64,000 nt of DNA. Source: Flexivirga oryzae. Lineage in GTDB: Bacteria; Actinomycetota; Actinomycetes; Actinomycetales; Dermatophilaceae. A program made the position numbers and the translations under genes. The notes under the pieces are model-generated. The model was given only the letters and a program-made list of their open reading frames with translations, had not been told where the DNA came from and did not search any database. Positions 1 through 8,778 of this stretch are shown here, piece after piece; position 1 is the stretch's first letter, and each line of letters starts with the position of its first letter. The stretch is taken from positions 1,798,001 to 1,862,000 of the forward strand of contig NZ_JACHVQ010000001.1 of the NCBI RefSeq assembly GCF_014190805.1, written 5' to 3'.

Positions 1-443
1 CGCCGTACTCGGACAGGTCCTCGGTGGTGTGCGCGTCACCGACCAGCGTCACGTCGTAGCCGCGGGCGAATGCGCCGTGGATCGTCGACCGGACGCACAT
101 GTCGGTCTGGGCTCCGGTCACGACGAGGTGACCGACCCCTGAAGCTGCGAGCACGTCCTCGAGGTCGGTGCCTTCGAAGGAGTCGCCGAAGGTCTTCTCC
201 ACCAGCGGCTCGGAGTCCTCACGGGACAGCTCCGGCGCCAACTGCCACTCGGGAGAGCCCTGTTGGAGTTGCTCGTCGTGGTGCTGCACCCAGACGACCG
301 GGACGTCCTCCTTCCGTGCGCGGTCGACCAGCGACTTCACGTTGCTCACGACGGCGTCGCGCTCGTAGGCGCCGTCGACGACGCCTTGCTGCACGTCGAT
401 GACCAGCAGTGCGGTCGCTGGTCTGTCGGTCAGAGTGGTCATG
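1..443 (-). CDS. Isochorismatase-like cysteine hydrolase (C-terminus cut by window edge)
   Basis: The protein starts at ATG 443 and is still open at position 1, giving about 147 visible residues. It begins MTTLTDRPATALLVIDVQQG, with the family's catalytic Asp in VIDVQ, and carries TGAQTDMCVRST with the nucleophilic Cys. Both are hallmarks of the isochorismatase-like (cysteine hydrolase) superfamily, which hydrolyses small amides and related compounds. An AAGGAG Shine-Dalgarno sits 5 nt before the ATG, which fixes the start. It is divergent from the RlmC gene. The exact substrate (nicotinamide, isochorismate, biuret or other) cannot be told from the visible part. Confidence 0.88.
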
Positions 444-501
444 GTGACTCCTTGGTCGGGTTTACGGTCAACGCTAGCCGGAAGCTGTGACAGGCATCAG
501 G

Positions 502-507
502 GAGAAT
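502..507 (+). promoter_or_regulatory. Leaderless-type -10 element for the RlmC gene
   Basis: GAGAAT lies exactly 7 nt before the GTG start at 515, and there is no Shine-Dalgarno in between. This matches the NANNNT-N6/7-start pattern repeated across the window, so transcription probably starts on the start codon. Confidence 0.5.
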
Positions 508-514
508 CGGTGTC

Positions 515-1654
515 GTGCAGTGCGACTACTTCGACGATGGCGCGTGCCGATCGTGCACCCTCATGGGCCAGGGGTATGACGCGCAGCTCCAGGACCTGCA
601 GACGCTGGTCGCGCGGGCATTGTCCGACCGGTTTCCCGAGCATGGCTGGGCGCGACCGGCTTCCGGCCCCGAGTCGCACTTCCGCAACAAGGCCAAGCTG
701 GTCGTCGGCGGCACCCGGCAGTCGCCCACTTTCGGCATCCTGGACCGCGGCGGGCAGGGCGTCGACCTGCGCGACTGCGGCCTCTACGAGCCAGGACTGC
801 ACGAGACGGTGCGACAGCTCGCGGACTTCGTCACCGGGGTCGGTCTGACGCCATACGACGTGCCGCGCCGCACCGGCGAGCTGAAACACCTCATCGTCAC
901 CCACTCCCCCGACGGTGAGTCGATGATCCGCTTCGTGCTGCGCTCGCCCGGGCAGCTGGGTCGGATCGAGCGTGCACTGCCCGACCTCCGGGCGTCGATC
1001 CCCGGAGCTCGGGTCGTCTCGGTCAATCTGCTGCCGGAGCACAAGGCAGCGCTCGAAGGCGATGAGGAGACCTTCCTCACCGAGGAGCAGACGCTGCCGA
1101 TGCATGTCAACGACATCGTGCTGCACCTGCGACCGCGCAGCTTCTTCCAGACCAACACCGCGGTGGCTTCGCAGCTCTACCGTCAGGCACAGCAATGGGT
1201 GTCACAGCTCGGTCCCGCCAGTGTCCTCGACCTGTTCTGCGGCGTCGGAGGGTTTGCGCTGCATGCGGCGACGGCACCGGGCACGTCGACAGCCAGGATG
1301 CGCGGCATCGAGATCTCACCGGACGCAGTGGCCAGCGCCAGGCTCAGCGCGACGCAGCTGCCGCAGCGGGAAGCACTGGACGACATACAGTTCACGGTCG
1401 GTGACGCGACGACCGCGCTCAGCTCGGACACGCCGGATCTGGTCATCGTGAATCCGCCACGCCGCGGGATCGGTGACCTCGCGGGCGACCTCGAGCGCTC
1501 GGACGTGCCGCACGTGCTCTACTCCAGCTGCAACGTCACCAGCCTGGCCACCGACCTGGCGGCGATGCAGTCGTTCCGGGTCACCCGTGCGCGGCTGTTC
1601 GACATGTTCCCGCAGACCGGTCACCACGAGGTGCTGCTGCTGTTGAGCCGGTGA
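515..1654 (+). CDS. rlmC: 23S rRNA (uracil-C5)-methyltransferase, RlmC/RumB type
   Basis: 379 aa, GTG start. The N-terminus (MQCDYFDDGACRSCTL) has the closely spaced cysteines of the RlmC iron-sulfur cluster, with a fourth Cys in RDCGLY near residue 89. The SAM-binding motif LDLFCGVGGF lies near residues 239-248. The catalytic Cys is in LYSSCNVTS at about residue 339, and a NPPRRG motif precedes it. The length is close to E. coli RlmC. RlmC methylates U747 in 23S rRNA; a related U target in this organism is possible. The downstream MFS gene follows with almost no gap. Confidence 0.88.
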   Translation: MQCDYFDDGACRSCTLMGQGYDAQLQDLQTLVARALSDRFPEHGWARPASGPESHFRNKAKLVVGGTRQSPTFGILDRGGQGVDLRDCGLYEPGLHETVRQLADFVTGVGLTPYDVPRRTGELKHLIVTHSPDGESMIRFVLRSPGQLGRIERALPDLRASIPGARVVSVNLLPEHKAALEGDEETFLTEEQTLPMHVNDIVLHLRPRSFFQTNTAVASQLYRQAQQWVSQLGPASVLDLFCGVGGFALHAATAPGTSTARMRGIEISPDAVASARLSATQLPQREALDDIQFTVGDATTALSSDTPDLVIVNPPRRGIGDLAGDLERSDVPHVLYSSCNVTSLATDLAAMQSFRVTRARLFDMFPQTGHHEVLLLLSR

Positions 1655-1695
1655 CCGATCGAGGGTCACCGGGCTGGGACATACTTGTTCCCAAG

Positions 1696-2913
1696 ATGAT
1701 CGAGAAGACCGCCGCGGCGAAGGACGCCCCCGCCGTGCCGCGCGAGGTCTGGGTGCTCGTGTCGGCGGGCTTCGTCATCGCTCTCGGCTACGGCGTGGTC
1801 GCGCCGGCGCTGCCGCAGTTCGCACACAGCTTCGGTGTCGGAGTCACCGCGGCATCGGCGATCGTGTCGGTCTTCGCAGCGATGCGGCTGGCCTGCGCGC
1901 CCACCAGCGGCCGGCTGGTGACGCGGTTCGGCGAGCGTCCGATGTACGTCCTCGGCGTGTTCATCGTCGCCCTGTCGACACTCGCCTCCGCGTTCGCCCA
2001 AACTTACTGGCAACTCATGATTTTCAGGGGCGTCGGTGGCGTCGGCTCAGTGCTGTTCTCGCTGTCCGCGATGGGTCTGATGATCCGCATCTCGCCACCG
2101 GAGGCGCGTGGCCGCATCTCCGGGCTCTATTCCTCCAGCTTCGTCCTGGGCAGCATCAGCGGGCCGATGCTCGGCGGTGCGCTCATCGGCTTCGGGCTCC
2201 GCGTCCCGTTCTTGGTGTACGCCGTCGCGCTCTTCGGTGCGATCGCCGTCGTCCACGTCCAGTTGCGCGGAACCGACCTCGCCGAACTCGACGACTCGCC
2301 CACGAACGCGATGCCGTTGGCGGACGCGCTGCGGATCGGCGGCTATCGCTCGGCGGTCGCCACTGCCGCGATCTTCGGCTGGGTGTACGCGATGCGGGTG
2401 TCCATCGTGCCGCTCTATTTCACCCTGGTGCTGAACCAGCCCGACGGCGTCGCGGGACTCGCCCTGGCGACATACGCCTGTGGCGACGTCGTCGCGATGA
2501 TGCCTGCAGGCCGGCTCGCGGATCGGGTCGGTCGCCGCCCACTCATCGTCCTCGGTATGACGATCCTCGCGCTGGCGACGCTGGTGCTGGCCTTCACCGG
2601 GTCGGTCTGGGTCGCCTTCGCGTCGACCCTGGTCGGCGGCATCGGCACCGGGATGGTCAGCCCGGCGCAGCAGGCAGTGCTGGCCGACGTGATGTACGGC
2701 CACGGACGCGGTGGCCCGGTGCTGGTCATCTTCCAGATGAGCCGGGACCTGGGCACCGTCATCGGGCCGGTTGTTGCCGGCTTCCTCGCCCAGGAATGGG
2801 GCTTCCCGACCGCGTTCACCGCCACTGCCGCGCTCGCAATGTGCGCCGCCGTGAGCTGGATCGTCGTGCGGGACACCCTGCACACGCGACCGGCAGCAGC
2901 ACCCGCCGACTGA
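1696..2913 (+). CDS. MFS transporter (drug-exporter-like, 12 TM)
   Basis: 405 aa from ATG 1696. An in-frame GTG at 1651 would add 15 residues that look like leader rather than protein. About twelve hydrophobic segments are visible. Loop motifs typical of the major facilitator superfamily include GRLVTRFGERP after TM2 and GRLADRVGRRPL after TM8. The general shape resembles multidrug or metabolite exporters, but nothing identifies a substrate. The gene ends inside a hairpin shared with the convergent coxG. Confidence 0.85.
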   Translation: MIEKTAAAKDAPAVPREVWVLVSAGFVIALGYGVVAPALPQFAHSFGVGVTAASAIVSVFAAMRLACAPTSGRLVTRFGERPMYVLGVFIVALSTLASAFAQTYWQLMIFRGVGGVGSVLFSLSAMGLMIRISPPEARGRISGLYSSSFVLGSISGPMLGGALIGFGLRVPFLVYAVALFGAIAVVHVQLRGTDLAELDDSPTNAMPLADALRIGGYRSAVATAAIFGWVYAMRVSIVPLYFTLVLNQPDGVAGLALATYACGDVVAMMPAGRLADRVGRRPLIVLGMTILALATLVLAFTGSVWVAFASTLVGGIGTGMVSPAQQAVLADVMYGHGRGGPVLVIFQMSRDLGTVIGPVVAGFLAQEWGFPTAFTATAALAMCAAVSWIVVRDTLHTRPAAAPAD

Positions 2914-2922
2914 CGGCGGGTG
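2900..2922. terminator. Bidirectional hairpin between convergent MFS and coxG, stop codon in the loop
   Basis: A perfect 9-bp stem (CACCCGCCG at 2900-2908 with CGGCGGGTG at 2914-2922) closes a 5-nt loop ACTGA. The loop contains the TGA stop (2911-2913) of the MFS gene. There is no T-run, so this is an intrinsic-terminator candidate only by its position and symmetry. Confidence 0.6.
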
Positions 2923-2926
2923 CGCG

Positions 2927-3664
2927 TCAGTGGCGGCGCAGGCGCTTGATCAGTACGCCGAGCACCGCGACACCGGCCAGTGCCGCCACCGCCTGTTTCC
3001 AGTACATCTTCGCCATGACCGGCAGCACCGTGGCACCGAGGTCGAGGGCGTCGTCACCGGACTTCGGCGCTGTCGCAGCGGGTGCCGCCGCGGGTTGCGG
3101 GGTGGCCGCTTGTTCCGGTGCCGGTGCGGCCGCAGCGGCAGCATCAGGCGCCGGAGTCGATGCACCCGGAGCCGACTCCGCCGCAGGCGCGGCGGTTTCC
3201 TCGGGCCCGCCATCGCCACCACCGGCGCCGACCTTGCCCTGCAGGCAGTCGACGAACTGACCCAGCAGCTTGTCCGAGACGTCCTGGATGACGCCGCGGC
3301 CGAACTGCGCCGGCTTGCCGGTGATCGACAGGTCGGTGACCACCTCGACCTTCGTCCCGTCATCGACGGGAGTCATGGTCGCAGTGACCAGCGCACCGGC
3401 GGTGCCGTTGCCGCGCTTGTCCTTGCCCTTGGCGTCGATGACCATCTTGTGCGCGGCCTCGTCGCGCTCGGTGAACGTGCCGGACCCCTTGTAGACCAGC
3501 GCGATCGGGCCGAGCTTGACCTTGACGGTGCCTTCGAAACCCTCGTCGTCAGCCGAGGTCACCTGCGCTCCCGGGAAGCACTCCGCGACCGACTCGATGT
3601 CCTGGAACGCCGCCCAGGTCTCGTCGACGCCGGCGGGCACGGTGAAGGAATGTGTCAGATCCAT
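2927..3664 (-). CDS. coxG: CoxG-like SRPBCC protein with C-terminal membrane anchor
   Basis: 245 aa. Residues 1-145 form an SRPBCC/CoxG domain (starts MDLTHSFTVPAGVDETW; GTVKVKLGPIALVYKG is typical). An Ala/Pro-rich linker of roughly 55 residues follows, then a hydrophobic segment near the C-terminus (AVAALAGVAVLGVLIKRLRRH). In carboxydotrophs CoxG is proposed to anchor CO dehydrogenase to the membrane, and recent work on the family indicates lipid/quinone binding. It is the last gene of the cox cluster, 4 nt after coxM. Confidence 0.85.
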   Translation of the reverse strand: MDLTHSFTVPAGVDETWAAFQDIESVAECFPGAQVTSADDEGFEGTVKVKLGPIALVYKGSGTFTERDEAAHKMVIDAKGKDKRGNGTAGALVTATMTPVDDGTKVEVVTDLSITGKPAQFGRGVIQDVSDKLLGQFVDCLQGKVGAGGGDGGPEETAAPAAESAPGASTPAPDAAAAAAPAPEQAATPQPAAAPAATAPKSGDDALDLGATVLPVMAKMYWKQAVAALAGVAVLGVLIKRLRRH

Positions 3665-3668
3665 GTGA

Positions 3669-4526
3669 TCATCCTGTCGCAGCGGTCAAGACGGCGCGAC
3701 GGGTGAGGACCTCCGCGAGGTGCTTGCGGTAGTCCGCGTCGCCGTTCAGGTCGGTCGGCGGGTTGGTGCCGTCGGCAACTGCGCCGACTGCCGCTCGTAT
3801 GGCGTCCTCGGTCGCGGGTTGCCCCTGCAACGCCTGCTCGACAGCGGTGGCCCGCAACGGCGTCGAGCCCATGTTGGTCAGCGCCACCCGTGCCTGCGAG
3901 ATGGTGGCGCCCTCGGCCTTGACCGCCGCCGCGACCGCGACGATCGACCACTGCTGCGCGATGCGTACGAACTTCTCGTAGTGCGCGCCCCAGCCGGTGT
4001 GTTTTGGGATGCGCACCTCGGTGAGCAACTCGTCCTCACCGATCGCCGTCTCGAAGAGGTCGTCGAAGAAGTCAGATGCATCGACCGTCCGGGTGCTGCC
4101 GCCCTGTCCGGCGATGACGAACTGCGCACCCAGCGCGAGCGCGGGGGCGCCGACGTCACCCGCCGGATCCGCGTGTGCGAGCGCGCCACCGAAGGTGCCG
4201 CGATTGCGGACCTGTGCGTCGGCGACCGTGCGCACCGCTTTGCCGACGAGTGCGGCGTGCTCGGCGACCAGCGGGTCGGTGGCGACCGCGGTGTGCGTCG
4301 TCATCGCGCCGATGACGATGGCGTCGCCATCGTCCCGCACGCCCCGCAACGCATCGATCTTCCCCAAGTCGATGACGAACTCCGGTGCGTTCAGCCGCAA
4401 TCGGAGCACCGGCAGCAGCGACTGCCCGCCCGCGATGATCTTGGCGTCGTCACCGTGCTCGGCCAGCAGCGCGAGCGCCTCCTCGACGGTCGCCGGTGCC
4501 GCGTAGTCGAACGCTGCAGGAATCAT
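3669..4526 (-). CDS. coxM: CoxM-like FAD-binding medium subunit
   Basis: 285 aa. The protein begins MIPAAFDYAAPATVEEAL and has IIAGGQSLLPVLRLRL (FAD-binding) at about residues 32-47. A second FAD motif, TFGGALAHADPAGD, and the C-terminal CO_deh_flav_C region are also present. It carries electrons from the 2Fe-2S subunit to FAD in molybdenum hydroxylases. The start codon overlaps the coxL stop (ATGA), indicating translational coupling. The length fits the family. Confidence 0.92.
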   Translation of the reverse strand: MIPAAFDYAAPATVEEALALLAEHGDDAKIIAGGQSLLPVLRLRLNAPEFVIDLGKIDALRGVRDDGDAIVIGAMTTHTAVATDPLVAEHAALVGKAVRTVADAQVRNRGTFGGALAHADPAGDVGAPALALGAQFVIAGQGGSTRTVDASDFFDDLFETAIGEDELLTEVRIPKHTGWGAHYEKFVRIAQQWSIVAVAAAVKAEGATISQARVALTNMGSTPLRATAVEQALQGQPATEDAIRAAVGAVADGTNPPTDLNGDADYRKHLAEVLTRRAVLTAATG

Positions 4527-6940
4527 TGGCCTGCTCCTTCCGTCGCCGAGCCGGTATCGCCGGCCCGTCCAGCCGCGATGGCCGCGTAGACCCGTGCCGG
4601 TGAGCACGGCATGATGACGTCCTTCACGCCGAACTGCCGAACGGCGTCGAGCACCGCGTTGACCACAGCCGGGGTTGAGGCGATCGTGCCGGCCTCGCCG
4701 ACTCCCTTGGTGCCCAACGTGTTCGTGGTCGCCGGTGTCGTCGCGTTGTGCACGTCGAAGCTGATCAGGTCGGCTGCGCTCGGCACCAAGTAGTCGACGA
4801 ACGACCCGGACACGAGCGTGCCCGCCTCGTCGAACACGGCGTCCTCGTAGAGCGCCTGCGCGATGCCCTGCGCGAGGCCACCGTGCACCTGTCCTTCGAC
4901 GATCAGCGGGTTGACGATGTTGCCGACGTCGTCGACGCAGGTGTACTTGTGCAGCTTGACCTGACCCGTCTCGGTGTCCACCTCGACGGCGCACAGGTGC
5001 GTGCCGTGCGGGTAGTTGAAGTTGACCGGGTCGAAGGTAGCTTCCGCGTCGATCGACGGCTCCATCCTGTCCGGCAGGTTGTGTGCCGTGAAGACCGCAC
5101 CGGCGACCTCCTGGATGGACAGGCCGGCATCGGTGCCCTTGACGCTGAAGCGGCCACCGGCGAACTCGATGTCGTCCACCGACGCCTCCAGCAGGTGTGC
5201 GGCGACGGGCTTGGCCTTCTCGACCACCTTGTCCGCGGCTTTCACCAGCGCCTCGCCGCCGACCACCAGTGACCGGGAGCCGTAGGTGTCCAGGCCCTTC
5301 ACCGACACCTGGGTGTCGCCGTGCAGGATCTCCACATCCTCGAACGGCACCCCGAGCCGGTCGGCGACGATCTGGCTGAACGCCGTCTCGTGCCCCTGGC
5401 CGTGCGCGCTGGTGCCGGTGGCGACCTCCACCTTGCCGGTCGCCAGCATCCGCACCGACGCGTGCTCCCAGCCACCGGCGCCGTAGTCCAGCGAACCGAG
5501 CACCCGGGAGGGTGCGAGGCCGCACATCTCGGTGAAGGTGGAGACGCCGATGCCCAGCTGCACCGGGTCCCCGGCCTCACGCCGACGGGCCTGCTCGGCA
5601 CGCAGCTCGTCATACCCGAAGAACTGTTTGGCGGCCTCGGTCGCGGCTTCGTAGTTGCCCGAGTCGTATTCGAGCCCGGCGACGGTGGTGTAGGGGAACT
5701 CCTCGTGCTTGATCCAGTTCTTCTCGCGCAATTCGAGCGGGTCCACGCCGAGCTCGTTGGCGAGCTCGCTCATCAGGCGCTCGATCGCGAACGTCGCCTC
5801 CGGGCGCCCGGCGCCGCGGTAGGCATCGGTCCACGTCTTGTTGGTCAGGACCGTCTGGCAGGCGAAGTGGTACGCCGGGATCTTGTAGATCGCGTTGTAC
5901 ATGAAGGCGCCGAGGACCGGGACGCCGCCGCCGACGATGGCGACATACGACCCGAGGTCCGCGGTGAGCTCCACCTTGAGGCCGGTGAGCGTGCCGTCCT
6001 TGGTGGCGGCCAGGGTCAGCTTCTGCCACTGGTCGCGGCCGTGGTGGGCGGCCATCATCGACTCGGAGCGGGTCTCGGTGTATTTCACCGGCTTGTGCTG
6101 CTGCCGGGCGATCCACCAGGCGAGCCACTCCTCGGGGGTGACCTGCAACTTGCCGCCGAAGCCGCCGCCCACGTCGGGTGCGATGACCCGGATCTTGTTC
6201 TCCGGCACCCCGGTCGTCGCGGCGAGCGCGAACCGCAGGATGTGCGGGACCTGGGTCGCCGACCACATCGTCAGCTGCTCACCCGTCGGGTCCACGACGA
6301 CCGAGCGGGGCTCCATGAACGCGGGAATCAGCCGGTTCTGCCGGAACTCCCGCTCGATCACCACACCGTCGGTGCGGGCCTGCGCGATGGCGTCCTCGAC
6401 GTTGCCGCCCGTGCCTGCCTCCGCCGAGTCGAACACCCACAGCGCCGACTTGTTGGTGCCGAGGTCCGGGTGCGCCAGCACCTTGTCCGCGGCGGCTTCC
6501 TTCAGGTCGATCGCCGCGGGCAGCTCCTCGTAGTCCACGTCGACCAGCTCGGCGGCGTCCCGTGCGGCAGCCGCGCTGCGCGCGACCACGACGGCCACGA
6601 TCTCACCGGCGAAACTCACCCGGTCGGTCGGGAGCACGGCGTGCACCGGGGCCTTCTGGTCCGGGGTGATCGGCCAGGCGTTGATCAGGACGCCGACCGA
6701 CTCGTCGAGGTCCGCCGCCGTGTAGACCGCGACCACGTTGGTGGCGGCCTTGGCCTCCGTGGTGTCGATCGACGTGATCTTGGCGTGCGCGAACGGGCTG
6801 CGCACCATGCCAAGATGCAGCATCCCCGGCAGCACGATGTTGTCGGTGTACCGGCTGCTGCCGGTGATCAGCCGACGGTCCTCCTTGCGGCGCCGGTCCC
6901 TGCCGATCTCGGCGGCGGGTCGGTCATCGGTGACAGTCAC
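4523..6940 (-). CDS. coxL: Molybdenum hydroxylase large subunit, form II CoxL (aerobic CO-dehydrogenase type)
   Basis: 805 aa from a GTG at 6940 that overlaps the coxS stop as GTGA; longer upstream readings overlap coxS and are unlikely. Both Mo-cofactor domains are present (GGGFGGK, and GQGHETAFSQI further on). The active-site loop reads AYRGAGR at about residues 373-379. This is the form II signature, not the AYXCSFR of proven form I CO dehydrogenases, so CO oxidation should not be assumed; other aromatic or small substrates are possible. The protein works as (LMS)2 with the adjacent CoxM and CoxS. Confidence 0.92.
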   Translation of the reverse strand: MTVTDDRPAAEIGRDRRRKEDRRLITGSSRYTDNIVLPGMLHLGMVRSPFAHAKITSIDTTEAKAATNVVAVYTAADLDESVGVLINAWPITPDQKAPVHAVLPTDRVSFAGEIVAVVVARSAAAARDAAELVDVDYEELPAAIDLKEAAADKVLAHPDLGTNKSALWVFDSAEAGTGGNVEDAIAQARTDGVVIEREFRQNRLIPAFMEPRSVVVDPTGEQLTMWSATQVPHILRFALAATTGVPENKIRVIAPDVGGGFGGKLQVTPEEWLAWWIARQQHKPVKYTETRSESMMAAHHGRDQWQKLTLAATKDGTLTGLKVELTADLGSYVAIVGGGVPVLGAFMYNAIYKIPAYHFACQTVLTNKTWTDAYRGAGRPEATFAIERLMSELANELGVDPLELREKNWIKHEEFPYTTVAGLEYDSGNYEAATEAAKQFFGYDELRAEQARRREAGDPVQLGIGVSTFTEMCGLAPSRVLGSLDYGAGGWEHASVRMLATGKVEVATGTSAHGQGHETAFSQIVADRLGVPFEDVEILHGDTQVSVKGLDTYGSRSLVVGGEALVKAADKVVEKAKPVAAHLLEASVDDIEFAGGRFSVKGTDAGLSIQEVAGAVFTAHNLPDRMEPSIDAEATFDPVNFNYPHGTHLCAVEVDTETGQVKLHKYTCVDDVGNIVNPLIVEGQVHGGLAQGIAQALYEDAVFDEAGTLVSGSFVDYLVPSAADLISFDVHNATTPATTNTLGTKGVGEAGTIASTPAVVNAVLDAVRQFGVKDVIMPCSPARVYAAIAAGRAGDTGSATEGAGQ

Positions 6941-7422
6941 TGGGCGGCTCCCTTCCCTGCGGCCGCGGCGGTCTGCACCGCGCGGACGATGTTGTGGTAG
7001 CCGGTGCACCGGCACAGGTTGCCTTCCAGGCCCTCGCGGATCTCTTCCTCGGTCGGGTCCGGATTCTCGTTCAGCAGGTCGACCGACCGCATGATCATGC
7101 CCGGCGTGCAGTAGCCGCACTGCAGGGCGTGGCACTCGTGGAAGGCCTCCTGCATCGGGTGCAGATCGCCTCCGTCGTAGGTCGCCGCCAGGCCCTCGAT
7201 GGTGGTGACCTCGGCGCCGTCGGCCTGCACGGCGAGCATGTTGCAGGACTTCACCGCGTGCCCGTTCAGGTGGACGGTGCAGGCACCGCAGTTGCTGGTG
7301 TCGCAACCGATGAGTGTGCCTGTCTTACCTAACTTTTCACGCAGGAACTGCACGAGCAGCATCCGTGGCTCGACGTCTTCGGCGACTTTGCCCCCGTCGA
7401 CGGTGAGTTCGATCTTCGTCAT
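6937..7422 (-). CDS. coxS: CoxS-like 2Fe-2S small subunit
   Basis: 161 aa. The plant-type ferredoxin cluster motif GCDTSNCGACTVHLNG with a fourth Cys (VKSC) is followed by the C-terminal helical 2Fe-2S motif CGYCTPGMIM and GNLCRCTGYHNI. This is the full set of eight cysteines for two clusters. It transfers electrons from the Mo site to FAD. It is the first structural gene after the regulator (77-nt gap). Confidence 0.94.
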   Translation of the reverse strand: MTKIELTVDGGKVAEDVEPRMLLVQFLREKLGKTGTLIGCDTSNCGACTVHLNGHAVKSCNMLAVQADGAEVTTIEGLAATYDGGDLHPMQEAFHECHALQCGYCTPGMIMRSVDLLNENPDPTEEEIREGLEGNLCRCTGYHNIVRAVQTAAAAGKGAAQ

Positions 7423-7471
7423 GTTGGCACCCTTTTCAGTACGCAGACTTGTGGCGTCAACTCCGAACCTA

Positions 7472-7499
7472 GGTGGCCTTGGTTGGCCGAAGGTTGGCC
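7472..7499. repeat. Three short direct repeats upstream of coxS
   Basis: GGTGGCC (7472-7478), GGTTGGCC (7481-7488) and GGTTGGCC (7492-7499) lie in tandem, 9 and 11 bp apart, between the regulator stop and coxS. Regular spacing near one helical turn suggests a protein-binding array, possibly for the adjacent regulator. This is inference only. Confidence 0.4.
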
Positions 7500-8732
7500 T
7501 CAGCGCTGGGCGGCCGCGAGCCGTCCGCGCAGCAGCGGGACGGCACGGTGTCCGGTGGTGCCGAGCCGGGCCAGGCAGGCTTCCAGCACCTCGACGTCGT
7601 AGGGCGCGATCTCGCTGTAGCCGAGGACCGCGTCGGGGTCGGGGTCGGCCAGCAGCGCCTCACGCACCGCGACCGCGACGACCTCGGCCAGCTCGGACAA
7701 CGCCGGTGAGTTGGTGCCGGGCATCAGGTCACCGCCGTATGCCGTGACGGCGGCCAGCACCTGGCCCTGGCGGATCCGCTCCAGGACCTCGTCGACGTCG
7801 ATCGTGACCGGCAGCATCAGCCGGTAGGGCCGCGACGAGATGGCGCCGCCGAGGGTGGACCGCAGATGCGACACCTCCGCCTTGAGGGTGGACACGCTGA
7901 CCGCGGCGTCGCCGTACAACAGCGCGTGCAGACGTTCCAGCGACAGACCGTCCGGGTGCAGCGCGAGCAACGCGAGGATCTCGGTCTGCCGGCGGTTGAG
8001 CAGCAGCCGCTGACCGTCCAGCCGTGCCTCGGCCGCACCCAGCAACGTCAGCGAGAGCCCTTGGTCGACCGGGGGCAGACCCAGCCGGGGGTGCTGCCGG
8101 GTGTCCGGCATGGCGCTCTCGATCATCCGCGCCATCATCCGGGCGGTCGCCAGCCCGATCGGGTGTGCGCGATCCCAGGTGGTCGACAGGTCGATGACCC
8201 CGAGACGTTCACCGGTCACCGGGTCGTGCACCGGGGCGGCCCAGCACACCCAGTTGTGCACGATGGGCGAGAAGTGTTCGGCGGAGAAGACGGTCGCCGG
8301 TTGGTCGAGCCGGCCGGCCAGATCCAGCGCGTTGGTGCCGACGCTGGCATCGTCCCAGCGCCCGCCCGCGACGAAGTTGACGGTCTCGGCCTTGCGACGC
8401 ATCACCCGCCCGCCGTAGGTCCACAGGATCCGGGTCTGTGTGTCGGTGACGGCCAGCACCAGGTCGCCGTCCTCCGCGCTGCGCCGCAACTCGTCCTGCA
8501 CCGCCATCACGGCGGCCTGCAACGGCGAGTCCTGCCAGAACGAGGCAGTGTCGTCCTCGTCGGCCAGGGGTGCCCCCGTGACCTCCAGGGCGGTCCCCTG
8601 CGCCGACCGGCGCCAACTGGACAGGATCTCCGGACGCACCGGCACGGACTCGTTGCCCTCTGTCACGAAGGCGGTCCAGGCCCGCACGGCATCCAGGCGG
8701 CGGTCGCGCAATGACGCAGCCACGTGGTCCAC
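7500..8732 (-). CDS. GAF-domain regulator with C-terminal winged-helix/SARP-like domain
   Basis: 410 aa from GTG 8732, chosen because AGGAGG ends 4 nt upstream. The first ~190 residues contain a GAF-type sensor region (VGTNALDLAGRLDQPATVFSAEHF, then DPVTGERLGVIDLS). From about residue 245 a winged-helix segment follows (NRRQTEILALLALHPDGLSLE, STLKAEVSHLRSTLGG) that resembles the DNA-binding part of SARP/OmpR-type regulators. Located inside the cox cluster, it probably senses a metabolite or redox state and controls the hydroxylase genes. The sensed ligand is unknown. Confidence 0.75.
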   Translation of the reverse strand: MDHVAASLRDRRLDAVRAWTAFVTEGNESVPVRPEILSSWRRSAQGTALEVTGAPLADEDDTASFWQDSPLQAAVMAVQDELRRSAEDGDLVLAVTDTQTRILWTYGGRVMRRKAETVNFVAGGRWDDASVGTNALDLAGRLDQPATVFSAEHFSPIVHNWVCWAAPVHDPVTGERLGVIDLSTTWDRAHPIGLATARMMARMIESAMPDTRQHPRLGLPPVDQGLSLTLLGAAEARLDGQRLLLNRRQTEILALLALHPDGLSLERLHALLYGDAAVSVSTLKAEVSHLRSTLGGAISSRPYRLMLPVTIDVDEVLERIRQGQVLAAVTAYGGDLMPGTNSPALSELAEVVAVAVREALLADPDPDAVLGYSEIAPYDVEVLEACLARLGTTGHRAVPLLRGRLAAAQR

Positions 8733-8778
8733 GGCACCTCCTGTGATCACCATCACACTATCTCGGCAGTGCAGCGCG

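Noticed and set aside
5321..7000. Long plus-strand open frame opposite coxL
   Set aside because: Low-complexity Arg/Gly/Val translation with no motif; a shadow of the GC-rich coxL and coxS genes.
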